A stretch of DNA of 64,000 nucleotides, from contig NZ_JAGJBY010000001.1 in assembly GCF_020010905.1 (NCBI RefSeq), positions 372,001 through 436,000 on the forward strand. The letters run 5' to 3'. This document shows positions 43,081-51,049 of this stretch, one piece after another (the first letter of the stretch is position 1; the number at the start of each line of letters is the position of its first letter). The notes under the pieces were generated by a model. The model was not told where the DNA came from and did not search any database. It saw only the letters and a list, made by a program, of their open reading frames with translations. The translations under genes and the position numbers were made by a program. The DNA comes from Streptomyces acidiscabies. GTDB taxonomy: Bacteria; Actinomycetota; Actinomycetes; Streptomycetales; Streptomycetaceae.

Positions 43081-43629
43081 TTAGAGGTAGGGCCCACCCG
43101 TACGGGCGCCCGGGTGTCCCTCTTCCCCGCCCTCGTGGCCCCCCACGCCCGGCGGAAGTGCCCGGCGCATCTGTTCCAACTGGGCCCGCGCGGCCATCTG
43201 CTGGGCGAACAGGGTCGTCTGGATCCCGTGGAAGAGCCCTTCGAGCCAGCCGACGAGCTGGGCCTGGGCGATCCTGAGTTCCGCGTCGCTGGGCGTGGAG
43301 TCCTCGTTGAACGGCAGGGACAGCCGCTCCAGCTCCTCGACGAGCTCAGGTGCGAGCCCGTCCTCCAGCTCCTTGACGGAACTCGCGTGGATCTCCTTGA
43401 GACGCACCCGGCTCGCCTCGTCGAGAGGAGCCGCCCGCACCTCCTCCAGCAACTGCTTGATCATGCTTCCGATGCGCATGACCTTCGCGGGCTGCTCGAC
43501 CATCTCGGTCACGGGGAGTTCCCGGCCCTCGTCATCCATATCAACTCCGCCGAGCGCCATGCCGTCCTGGCCCACGACCAGGATCTTCTGGGCGTTCTCC
43601 GGCGACCTTTCGTTCCTCGGCATCTCCAT
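43081..43629 (-). CDS. bpa: Bacterial proteasome activator Bpa
   Basis: 182 residues. The central helical part (KVMRIGSMIKQLLEEVRAAP, ELRIAQAQLVGWLEGLFHGIQTTLFAQQ) fits the actinobacterial Bpa/PafE family, which forms dodecameric rings that open the 20S proteasome without ATP. The last residues are GGPYL, a hydrophobic-Tyr-x tail like the one that docks into the proteasome. It helps degrade unfolded proteins, including the heat-shock repressor HspR in mycobacteria. The ATG at 43629 is chosen; 43623 is nearly as good. Confidence 0.9.
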   Translation of the reverse strand: MEMPRNERSPENAQKILVVGQDGMALGGVDMDDEGRELPVTEMVEQPAKVMRIGSMIKQLLEEVRAAPLDEASRVRLKEIHASSVKELEDGLAPELVEELERLSLPFNEDSTPSDAELRIAQAQLVGWLEGLFHGIQTTLFAQQMAARAQLEQMRRALPPGVGGHEGGEEGHPGARTGGPYL

Positions 43630-43780
43630 ACCGCCATTCTCTCGCACCCACCCACTCCACCACCCGCCCACCCCCTCCGACCAGGCCCCACCCCCACGCG
43701 GCCCGAAATGCCGCCCCCTCCCCACCATGCAACCCTGACCCCACGGCACCTGCCCGACCCCGCACAGCAAGGACCCCACC

Positions 43781-44977
43781 GTGACACCCACCGCCCGAAG
43801 GGAGCCCCCTCCCTCACCGAGGACAGCGGGACGGGCGGGGCTGAGACGCCTGACAGCGAGACGGCGAAAGCCGGAACGCCTGACCACAGAACAGGCAGCA
43901 CTGGACCGGCTGACACCGAGACGGGCGGGCCAGGCAAAGGGGCGGGCGGAGTCGGAACGGCCAATCGCAGGGCAGGCGGAGTTGGGTCAGCCGACGGGGG
44001 TGTGGGCGGAGCTGGGACAGCCGACGGGGGTGTGGGCGGAGCCGGGTCAGACGGCCGCAGGGTCGGCAAAGCCGAAACAGCCGACCGCCCGGCAGGCGCA
44101 GCCGGGTCAGCCAGCTGCGATGTGGGCGGAGCCGGGTCAGACGGCCGCAGGATCGGCGAAGCCGAAACAACCGACCACGAGGCCGGGACAGCCGACAGCG
44201 GGGAGCGCGGCAAGCGGGCGAACCACACGCGCGGGCAACCCGACCGGAACGACGGCAGTCGGGGGTACGGCAGGGGGCCGGGCCACGTCGCGGGGAAACA
44301 CCTCGGCACAGCCCACCGACGCCAGACCCACAACACGTACGCCGCGAAGACTGCACGCCGCAAGCCTCGCAGCGTGCGCGGAACCGGATCAGCCAGCAGC
44401 GGCGTGCGCGGAGCCGGGACAGCCAGCCGCAGGATCGGCGAAGCCGAAACAACCGACCACGAGGAGCGCGGCAAGCGGGCGAACCGCACGCGCGGGCAAC
44501 CCGACCGGAACGACGGCAGTCGGGGGTACGGCAGGGGGCCGGGTCTCGTCGTCGGGGAACACCTCGGCGCAGTCCACCAGCACCAGAGCCACAACACGTA
44601 CGCCGAGAGGGCTCCGCGCCGCAAGCCTCGCGGTGTGCGCGGTGCTCTTCCTGTACGGCGCCGGCACGGCGAGCGCCCTGCCCCCACCCGTCACCCCCAC
44701 GGCCCACCCCACCCCCGACCGCGCCGGAAGCGGCCCGGGAGAAGGCCGCGAACGCCCGGGCCGACCACCCGCGCCGGACCCGGCCTCGGAGGAAACCACT
44801 CCCCCGAAACCCAGCCCGATCACCACCCCCATCCCCCTGGAACCCACCCGCCAGACCCTCCGCCGAGCAGACACCACCACCTCGACGCTGCGAATCCTCC
44901 CCCTGGGCACCGGCCTGGTCCTGATCGGCCTGGGCCTGGCCCTGACCATGGCGGGCCTACGCCTACGCCGCCGCTGA
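43781..44977 (+). CDS. Repeat-rich membrane protein, unknown function
   Basis: 398 residues; the GTG at 43781 follows AAGGA. Residues 1-280 are Gln/Pro/Gly/Ala/Thr-rich with degenerate 10-residue repeats (ELGQPTGVWA twice in tandem) and an approximately 80-residue duplicated block. A signal-like segment (LAVCAVLFLYGAGTASALPPP) lies near 288-308, then a Pro-rich outside part, and a C-terminal helix ILPLGTGLVLIGLGLALTMAG with a positively charged RLRRR tail. The last 110 residues alone look like an ordinary small Streptomyces surface protein, so the N-terminal half is an expansion. Confidence 0.6.
   Translation: MTPTARREPPPSPRTAGRAGLRRLTARRRKPERLTTEQAALDRLTPRRAGQAKGRAESERPIAGQAELGQPTGVWAELGQPTGVWAEPGQTAAGSAKPKQPTARQAQPGQPAAMWAEPGQTAAGSAKPKQPTTRPGQPTAGSAASGRTTRAGNPTGTTAVGGTAGGRATSRGNTSAQPTDARPTTRTPRRLHAASLAACAEPDQPAAACAEPGQPAAGSAKPKQPTTRSAASGRTARAGNPTGTTAVGGTAGGRVSSSGNTSAQSTSTRATTRTPRGLRAASLAVCAVLFLYGAGTASALPPPVTPTAHPTPDRAGSGPGEGRERPGRPPAPDPASEETTPPKPSPITTPIPLEPTRQTLRRADTTTSTLRILPLGTGLVLIGLGLALTMAGLRLRRR
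43981..44650 (+). repeat. Tandem and block repeats within the membrane protein gene
   Basis: 30-bp units follow one another at 43981-44010 and 44011-44040, and a diverged one continues. A larger block starting at 44150 (GGATCGGCGAAGCCGAAAC) is repeated from 44432, offset by 282 bp, with 261 bp after a 21-bp deletion; both copies contain the same AACGACGGCAGTCGGGGG stretch. Both copies stay in frame. Unequal recombination or slippage is the likely cause. Confidence 0.8.
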
Positions 44978-45293
44978 CCCGCACCGATCCTCAAGGACGC
45001 GGGTCTGCGGTCGACCCACCGCCGCACAAGCCCAACCAGACACAGCCCCCACCGACCTCAGGGGCACAGCGCTGCGTTCGCCCCACCGCCACCGCCACGC
45101 AAGCCCAACCAGACACAGCCACCCCCCACCGACCTCAGGGGCGCGGGGCTGTGTCCGACCCACCGGCCAACAGCCCACAGCCACCCCAACCAACCTAAGG
45201 GGCGCGGGGCTGTATCAATGTGCGGCTACCGCCGCGCGGGCGCGACCAGCCACAGCGAACCCGCACCCACCCCCAACACCAGCCCCCCGCTAC
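44978..45293. repeat. Gene-free region with intergenic direct repeats
   Basis: Direct repeats of about 40 bp begin at 45027 and 45099 (CAAGCCCAACCAGACACAGC...CCTCAGGGGC), and a GGGGCGCGGGGCTGT motif occurs at 45138-45152 and 45199-45213. The last is followed by GCGGCTACCGCCGCGCGGGCGCGACCAGCC, which resembles a repetitive intergenic element common in Streptomyces genomes. It could include terminators. No gene is seen. Confidence 0.6.
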
Positions 45294-46277
45294 CTACCGC
45301 CCCACCACCAACAGCACCTTCCCCACATGCCCACTCCCCTCCACCACCCGATGCGCCTCAGCCGCCTCCGCCATCGGAATCTCCCGATCCACAACCGGCT
45401 GAACATGCCCCTCCGACACCAGCGGCCACACATGCTCCCGAACCGCCGCGACAATCGCCGCCTTCTCCTCCAACGGCCGAGCCCGAAGGGACGTCGCGCT
45501 GACCGCCGCCCGCTTGGCAAGCAACGTACCGATGTTCAGCTCCGCCTTGACCCCACCCTGCATCCCGATGATCGCGAGCCGCCCGTTGACGGCAAGAGCC
45601 TGGACGTTGCGGTCGAGATACTTCGCCCCCATGTTGTCGAGGATGACATCGGCCCCAACACCCCCCGTCGCGGCCCGCACCTCCGCCACAAAGTCCTGCT
45701 CGCGATAGTTGATCAGCACATCGGCACCGAGGTCGGCACACCGCCGCAGCTTCTCCGGCGTACCCGCGGTAACCGCAACCTTCGCCCCGACCGCCTTCCC
45801 GAGCTGGATAGCCATGGTCCCGATCCCACTGGACCCCCCATGGACGAGCAACGTCTCCCCGGGCCGCAGATGGGAAATCATGAACACGTTGGACCAGACA
45901 GTGCAGGCAACCTCAGGAAGCGCGGCGGCCCGGACGAGGTCGACCCCCTTGGGAACCGGCAGCAACTGCCCCGCGGGAACGGCGACCTTCTCGGCGTACC
46001 CCCCACCCGCAAGCAGCGCACACACCTCGTCCCCGACCTGCCACCCACTCACCCCGGACCCCACCTCGACGATCCGCCCGGAACATTCGAGCCCGGGATA
46101 GGGCGAGGCGCCGGGCGGCGGGTTGTAGAACCCCTGCCGCTGAAGCAGATCGGCCCGGTTGACGGCCCCGGCGACAACCTCGACGAGCACCTCCCCCGCC
46201 CCGGCCACCGCATCCTCGACGTCCGCCCAGACCAACGCCTCGGGCCCACCAGGTTCCGTAACAGTGATCGCACGCAT
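45294..46277 (-). CDS. NAD(P)H-quinone oxidoreductase, zinc-free MDR family
   Basis: 327 residues, PIG3/QorA-like. N-terminal GroES-like domain with VNRADLLQRQGFYNPPPGAS and CSGRIVEVG, then a nucleotide fold with LLVHGGSSGIGTMAIQLGK. There are no structural zinc Cys. It should reduce quinones or enones with NADPH in the cytosol. It is 10 bases downstream of the RCK-domain gene, so they probably form one transcript; the functional link is not clear. Confidence 0.93.
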   Translation of the reverse strand: MRAITVTEPGGPEALVWADVEDAVAGAGEVLVEVVAGAVNRADLLQRQGFYNPPPGASPYPGLECSGRIVEVGSGVSGWQVGDEVCALLAGGGYAEKVAVPAGQLLPVPKGVDLVRAAALPEVACTVWSNVFMISHLRPGETLLVHGGSSGIGTMAIQLGKAVGAKVAVTAGTPEKLRRCADLGADVLINYREQDFVAEVRAATGGVGADVILDNMGAKYLDRNVQALAVNGRLAIIGMQGGVKAELNIGTLLAKRAAVSATSLRARPLEEKAAIVAAVREHVWPLVSEGHVQPVVDREIPMAEAAEAHRVVEGSGHVGKVLLVVGR

Positions 46278-46287
46278 GCCCCCGACG

Positions 46288-47010
46288 CTACTCCTCGCAC
46301 CCGGCGAAACCCGGCCGCACCCCCGCTGCCCCCTCCACCCCCGAGGACCGCACGATCGTCACGACCCGATCCGTCAGCTCCAGCACCCCGACCGCCGGAT
46401 CGTCGTACCCCAGCACCCGATGCCCCCGCACCACACTCACCACCAGATCCTCGGTCTCCCGGGGAGTCTTCCCGGTCTCCGCGCGAGTGACGGGCCGCTC
46501 GACGATGTCCAGCCCGCTCCCCTGCCGCAACAGCCCCTCCATCACGACCCCGGCGGCAGGTGAAAGAACGGACAGCCCGAGCAGACGACCCGCGGCCCCG
46601 GCGCTGGTGATGACCTCGTCGGCCCCGGACTGCCGCAGCAGCGGCGCGTTCTCCTCCTCCCGCACGGCGGCGACGATCATCGCCCCCCGATTGAGCTGGC
46701 GCGCGGTGAGGGCGACGAGGACGGCCGTATCGTCCCGCTGCGTCGCGATGATGATCCGCCCGGCCTTGTGCACCTCGGCCCGCCGCAGGACGTCGCTGCG
46801 GGTCGCGTCCCCCACGACCCCCTCGTACCCCTCGGCCGTGGCCGCCTCGATCACTTTCGCACTCGGATCGACCACCACGACCTGCTCCCGGCGCAGCCCC
46901 GACGCACAGGCGGTCCGAATCGCGGAACGCCCCTTCGTACCGAATCCGACGACGACAGTGTGGTCACGCAAGGAGGGCCTCCGAAGGCTCGGCGAAACGC
47001 GGACACGCAT
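46288..47010 (-). CDS. RCK (TrkA-N/TrkA-C) domain protein without channel
   Basis: 240 residues. VVVGFGTKGRSAIRTA is the NAD-binding glycine motif; the domain continues VVGDATRSDVLRRAEVHKAG and TARQLNRGAMIVAAVREEENAPLL, and ends with a TrkA-C-like part. The sequence runs parallel to the RCK half of the divergent K+ channel (47095-48210), but the transmembrane part is missing. It may join or modulate the channel's gating ring, or be a degenerate duplicate. The start is uncertain (47010 ATG or 47037 GTG). Confidence 0.85.
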   Translation of the reverse strand: MRVRVSPSLRRPSLRDHTVVVGFGTKGRSAIRTACASGLRREQVVVVDPSAKVIEAATAEGYEGVVGDATRSDVLRRAEVHKAGRIIIATQRDDTAVLVALTARQLNRGAMIVAAVREEENAPLLRQSGADEVITSAGAAGRLLGLSVLSPAAGVVMEGLLRQGSGLDIVERPVTRAETGKTPRETEDLVVSVVRGHRVLGYDDPAVGVLELTDRVVTIVRSSGVEGAAGVRPGFAGCEE

Positions 47011-47094
47011 CGCGTGTGGCGGGTGTGACGTCCACACCGCCGCCAGGAACCATGGTGCCCACCGACCGGATCACCACCCCAGGGGGGCACGCGT

Positions 47095-48210
47095 ATGAAG
47101 GACCACCCACGCCAGCCGAGGAAGCTGAGCAGGCTCTCCCTGTTCCGCACGCTGTGGTACCGCTCGCGCTCCGACAACCGCGACGACGCGGAGGCGAGCC
47201 GCGCGGTGACGATGCCGACCCGCAGCGGGGTCCCCCCGCTCCAGCAGGTGCTCAGGCGCCTGCTGCTGGCCCTGTTCGTGCTGGCGCTGACGACGTTCCT
47301 GGTCTACATCGACCGCGACGGCTACAACGACAACTCCGACGGCGCGGTGGACCTGCTGGACTCCGCGTACTACGCGACGGTCACGCTCTCGACGACGGGC
47401 TACGGCGACGTCACCCCGGTCAGCGACACGGCCCGCTTCGTCAACATCGTCGTCATCACCCCGCTGCGCGTCGTCTTCCTGATCATCCTGGTCGGCACGA
47501 CCCTGGAGGTGCTGACCGAGCGCACGCGCCAACAGGTCCGCGTCCACCGCTGGCGCTCCCGCCTGCGCGACCACGTCGTGGTCGTCGGCTACGGCACGAA
47601 GGGCCGCCACGCGGCGGAGGCGCTGGTCGGACAGGGCATCGCGAAGGACAGGATCGTGATCGTGGACGCCCAGAAGAAGGCGGTCATGACGGCGGCGGAG
47701 GACGGCCTCGTCGCGGTGACCGGCGACGCGACGCGCTCGGAAACACTGCTGAAGGCGGAGGTCTCTACGGCGGCCCAGGTCATCGTCTGCCCCCAGCGCG
47801 ACGACACGACGGCCCTGGTCACCCTCACGGCCCGCCAGCTGAACCGCCGCGCCACGATCGTGGTGGCGGCCCGCGAGGACGAGAACGTCCCCCTCCTGAA
47901 GCAGAGCGGCGCCGACACGGTGATCACCAGCTCCAGCTCGGCGGGCCGCCTCCTGGGTGTCGCCATGGTCAGCCCGGTCGTAGCGAACACCCTCGAAGAC
48001 CTGATGACCCTGGGCAGCGGCCTGGACATCGTGGAACGCCCGATCACCCCCGAGGAGATCGGCGCGGCACCCCGGACCTGCGAGGACCTGATCGTCGCGG
48101 TGGTACGGGGCAAGAAACTCCTGGACTACGCGGACCCCGGCCTCACCACGCTGGAACGGGGGGACAGGGTGGTCACGGTCAGCAGAGCGACGGTGGTCGA
48201 ACCGGCGTAG
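47095..48210 (+). CDS. Two-TM potassium channel with RCK domain
   Basis: 371 residues. TM1 LLLALFVLALTTFLVYI (about 57-73), pore loop with selectivity filter STTGYGDVTP (about 100-109), TM2 VNIVVITPLRVVFLIILVG, then the RCK domain with VVVGYGTKGRHAAEALVGQG and a TrkA-C-like end. It forms a tetrameric K+ channel in the membrane, gated by ligand at the RCK ring. AGGGGGG precedes the ATG at 47095. It is divergent from the RCK-only paralogue, with only 84 bases between. Confidence 0.95.
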   Translation: MKDHPRQPRKLSRLSLFRTLWYRSRSDNRDDAEASRAVTMPTRSGVPPLQQVLRRLLLALFVLALTTFLVYIDRDGYNDNSDGAVDLLDSAYYATVTLSTTGYGDVTPVSDTARFVNIVVITPLRVVFLIILVGTTLEVLTERTRQQVRVHRWRSRLRDHVVVVGYGTKGRHAAEALVGQGIAKDRIVIVDAQKKAVMTAAEDGLVAVTGDATRSETLLKAEVSTAAQVIVCPQRDDTTALVTLTARQLNRRATIVVAAREDENVPLLKQSGADTVITSSSSAGRLLGVAMVSPVVANTLEDLMTLGSGLDIVERPITPEEIGAAPRTCEDLIVAVVRGKKLLDYADPGLTTLERGDRVVTVSRATVVEPA

Positions 48211-48287
48211 CGGACGGCGGAAATCTGTCTTCTGCCAGCAGCAGAGCGCCAGCCCCAACGGGCCCGGCGATCACTACAGTCCAGCTC

Positions 48288-49004
48288 ATGACGACGCTGA
48301 CAGTCTCATACGCCGCCGACGGCCTGACGATGAGCGGCTACCTCGCACTCCCGGCCGGTACCGGGCGTCGGCCCGCTGTGCTGGTCGGGCCCGAGGGGAT
48401 GGGGCTCAGCGATGTCGAGCGGCGTCGGGCCGATGCGCTCGCCGAGTTGGGGTACGTGGCGCTGGCCTTCGACCTCCACGGCGGGCGTTATCTGGGCGAC
48501 CCCGAGGAGATGCTCGCCCGGTGCCTGCCGCTGCTCGCCGATCCCGACCGGATGCGAGGCATCGGCCACGCGGCGCTCGACGTGCTCCGCGCCGAGCCCC
48601 GGACCGACCCCGACCGGATCGCCGCCATCGGCTACGGCACCGGGGGCGCGATCGCGCTGGAGCTCGGGCGGGACGGCGTCGATCTGCGCGCGATCGGGAC
48701 GGTCAACGGACTGATCACGGGCCGACCGGGCGAGGCGGCGCGCATCCGCTGCCCGGTATGGGCCGGGGTCGGGTCGGAGGACCCGATCATGCCGCCCGCG
48801 CAACGGGACGCGTTCAGCGCCGAGATGCAGGCGGCGGGCGTCGACTGGCGGCTCGTGGTCTACGGCGGCGCCCTGCACGCCTTCCACCACCCACCGGTCG
48901 ACCACGCCACGGTCCCTGGCGTCGGCCACCACCCACGGCACGCGGAGCGAGCTTGGCGCGACGTCGTGGACCTGCTCGCCGAGTGCCTGCCCCTCACTGA
49001 ATGA
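48288..49004 (+). CDS. Dienelactone hydrolase-like protein lacking the nucleophile
   Basis: 238 residues, alpha/beta-hydrolase of the DLH family: AFDLHGGRYLGDPEEM, the nucleophile elbow region AAIGYGTGGAIALELG, and GALHAFHHP with the C-terminal His. At the elbow the family has G-x-C-x-G-G; here it is G-Y-G-T-G-G, so the Cys or Ser is replaced by Gly. Asp in GVGSEDPIMP and the His are kept. It may bind a ligand without hydrolysis. The stop is followed after two bases by a parS site. Confidence 0.85.
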   Translation: MTTLTVSYAADGLTMSGYLALPAGTGRRPAVLVGPEGMGLSDVERRRADALAELGYVALAFDLHGGRYLGDPEEMLARCLPLLADPDRMRGIGHAALDVLRAEPRTDPDRIAAIGYGTGGAIALELGRDGVDLRAIGTVNGLITGRPGEAARIRCPVWAGVGSEDPIMPPAQRDAFSAEMQAAGVDWRLVVYGGALHAFHHPPVDHATVPGVGHHPRHAERAWRDVVDLLAECLPLTE

Positions 49005-49006
49005 CA

Positions 49007-49022
49007 TGTTTCACGTGAAACA
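49007..49022. promoter_or_regulatory. parS site 1 (ParB-binding)
   Basis: TGTTTCACGTGAAACA, a perfect 16-bp palindrome that contains the Streptomyces parS core GTTTCACGTGAAAC. ParB loads here and spreads as part of chromosome segregation. Such sites are mostly near oriC. Confidence 0.95.
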
Positions 49023-49032
49023 CTCGAACGCG

Positions 49033-49048
49033 TGTTTCACGTGAAACA
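49033..49048. promoter_or_regulatory. parS site 2 (ParB-binding)
   Basis: A second perfect TGTTTCACGTGAAACA, 26 bp from the first (centre to centre) and ending one base before the moeA stop codon complement. The paired arrangement suggests a strong ParB loading point. Confidence 0.95.
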
Positions 49049-51049
49049 TCACTCCCACGGCAGGTCCAGCAACTCCACCTCGTCCCCCGCCCGCATCCCG
49101 CCGGGCGGTACGACCGCCAGCGCGTCCGCCACCGCGATCCCCCGCAGCATCGCCGGTCCGTTGTAGTGCAGCGGTACGGCCCGGTCCCCCCGTACGGCGA
49201 CCGGGATCAACCGCGTGTCGTACGGGTGCCCCTGCACCGTCTCCTTCAACGGCAGCGCGTACGGCTCCGCGGCCCTGCGCGCGGCCAGCGCCCGTAGCAG
49301 GGGTTCCGCGAGGGTGAGCAGGCCGGAGACGGCGGCCAGGGGGTTGCCGGGGAGCCCTACGAGGTGCTGGCACTCCTTGACGCGGGCCAGCAGCATGGGG
49401 TGCCCCGGCCGGACCTTCACCCCGTCGACCAGCAACTCTGCGCCGACCCTGGCGAGGATGGGGTGGACGTGGTCCACGGGTCCCCCCGCCGTCCCGCCCG
49501 TCGTCACGATCAGGTCGGCGCCGGACGACGTGACGGCCTCGTACAACGCCTCCGCGTCGTCGCCCAGCCGCCGTACGGCCACGACCTCCGTGCCGAGCGC
49601 CCGCAGCCATGGCGGGAGCATCGGGCCCAGCGCGTCCCGGATCAGCCCCTCGTGGGGCCGCCCTTCCGTCAGCAACTCGTCGCCCAGCACCAGGAGTTCG
49701 GTGCGGGGGCGGGGGGTGACGGCGAGGGTGTCGTACCCGGCGGCGGCGGCGAGCCCGAGCGCAGCCGGGGTCACGACGGCGCCCTCAGGCAGCAGCAGAT
49801 CCCCGGTACGGCACTCCTGCCCCCTGGGACGGATGTCCTGCCCATGCTGGACGTCCCTCGTCGGATGCAGGCGTCCCTTGTCGTCGATCCGTCCATGCTC
49901 ACTGCGCAGCACGGCGGTCGTGTCCAACGGAATCCGCGCGCCGGTCGCGATCCCCACGGCTTCCCCATCCCCGAGCCGCTTCACCCCACCCTGCCCGGCC
50001 AGCACCCCTTCCTTCCGGACCACCCAGGGCCCCGGCCCCGCGACCGCCCACCCGTCCATCGCCGAGGTGTCGAAGGAGGGGAGGTCGGTGAGGGCGGAGA
50101 GGGGGGCGGCGAGGGGGAGACCGAGGGCACGGTCGAGGGGGACGGAGAGGGGGGTACGCCGAGCGGCGGCGCTCCGACCGGCGCGGGCGGCTAGGGCTCG
50201 GGCTTGGGGCCAGGGGGTGGCTTGGTGGTGGGGGGTTGGGGAGGTGGGGGTGGACTCGGGGCGGGCGTTTGAGGTGGCCGAGGTGGCACCGGGGCTGGTG
50301 GTCGGGGTGGCGGAGGTGGTCCCGGGGCGAGCGGTCGAGGGGACGGGGGTGGCACCGGAGCGGACGGTCGGAGTAGTGGTGGGGGTGGCACCGGGGCGGA
50401 CGGAAGCGCCATTTCCCTCTGCCGGCGGGCTGCCGTTCCCTAGCTCTTCGAGGAAGGGGGAGTCCCAGAGGTCATCGTGGTTGTTCGTGGGTGGGGCGGA
50501 TGGGTGCGGGTCGGGGGTGGCGGGGGTTCCGGTGCGCCCCGGGTTCCCGGTGCATCCGGGGTTCCCGGCTCTCCCGGTGTCTCCGGCACTGCGCGCACGC
50601 CCAGCCCCTCCAGAGCTTCCGGCATGCCCGGGATTTCCGGCGCCCCCGGCACCACACGCACACCCAGCCCCTCCAGAGCTTCCAGTGCCCTCAAGGCTTG
50701 CGGAGTTCTCCGCGTTCCCAGGGCTTCCGGTGTTCCGGACATCCCCGGGACTCGCAGCGCCCCCGGTGCTCCCCGTGCTCCCGGAGTTCCGTACGAGCGC
50801 CAGCGCCTCTTCGACGTCGAAGTCCTCGTCCTGGCCGAGACCGGTGCCTGGCCTTCGGCCGGTGACTGCGTCGTCCGTGCTGGCCCCCGGCACTCGGCCA
50901 GTGACCCCGTCGCCAGTGCCGGTCCCTGGCCCCAGGCCGGTAACCCCGTCACCAGTGCCAGTCCCCAGCCCCCGGCCGATGACCCCGCCGTCGGCGTCAG
51001 CGGTACCCGGCCCCCTGTCCATACCGAGACCTGTGCCGCGCCGGGTCAT
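49049..51049 (-). CDS. moeA: Molybdopterin molybdotransferase MoeA with long N-terminal expansion
   Basis: 666 residues versus about 400-440 usually. The MoeA core starts near residue 280 and has SAMDGWAVAG, TTGGTAGGPVDHV and LVGLPGNPLAAVSG; it inserts molybdate into adenylated molybdopterin. The first 280 residues are mostly Gly/Thr/Ser/Pro repeats (for example a 14-residue GTGTGDGVTGLGP unit), but DEDFDVEEALALV near residue 75 resembles a segment normally at the start of Streptomyces MoeA, which supports the upstream ATG. That ATG overlaps the mobA stop (ATGA). Confidence 0.88.
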   Translation of the reverse strand: MTRRGTGLGMDRGPGTADADGGVIGRGLGTGTGDGVTGLGPGTGTGDGVTGRVPGASTDDAVTGRRPGTGLGQDEDFDVEEALALVRNSGSTGSTGGAASPGDVRNTGSPGNAENSASLEGTGSSGGAGCACGAGGAGNPGHAGSSGGAGRARSAGDTGRAGNPGCTGNPGRTGTPATPDPHPSAPPTNNHDDLWDSPFLEELGNGSPPAEGNGASVRPGATPTTTPTVRSGATPVPSTARPGTTSATPTTSPGATSATSNARPESTPTSPTPHHQATPWPQARALAARAGRSAAARRTPLSVPLDRALGLPLAAPLSALTDLPSFDTSAMDGWAVAGPGPWVVRKEGVLAGQGGVKRLGDGEAVGIATGARIPLDTTAVLRSEHGRIDDKGRLHPTRDVQHGQDIRPRGQECRTGDLLLPEGAVVTPAALGLAAAAGYDTLAVTPRPRTELLVLGDELLTEGRPHEGLIRDALGPMLPPWLRALGTEVVAVRRLGDDAEALYEAVTSSGADLIVTTGGTAGGPVDHVHPILARVGAELLVDGVKVRPGHPMLLARVKECQHLVGLPGNPLAAVSGLLTLAEPLLRALAARRAAEPYALPLKETVQGHPYDTRLIPVAVRGDRAVPLHYNGPAMLRGIAVADALAVVPPGGMRAGDEVELLDLPWE

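Noticed and set aside
43981..44650. A CRISPR array suggested by regular repeats
   Set aside because: Repeats are contiguous or in-frame coding repeats without unique spacers, and no cas genes are present.
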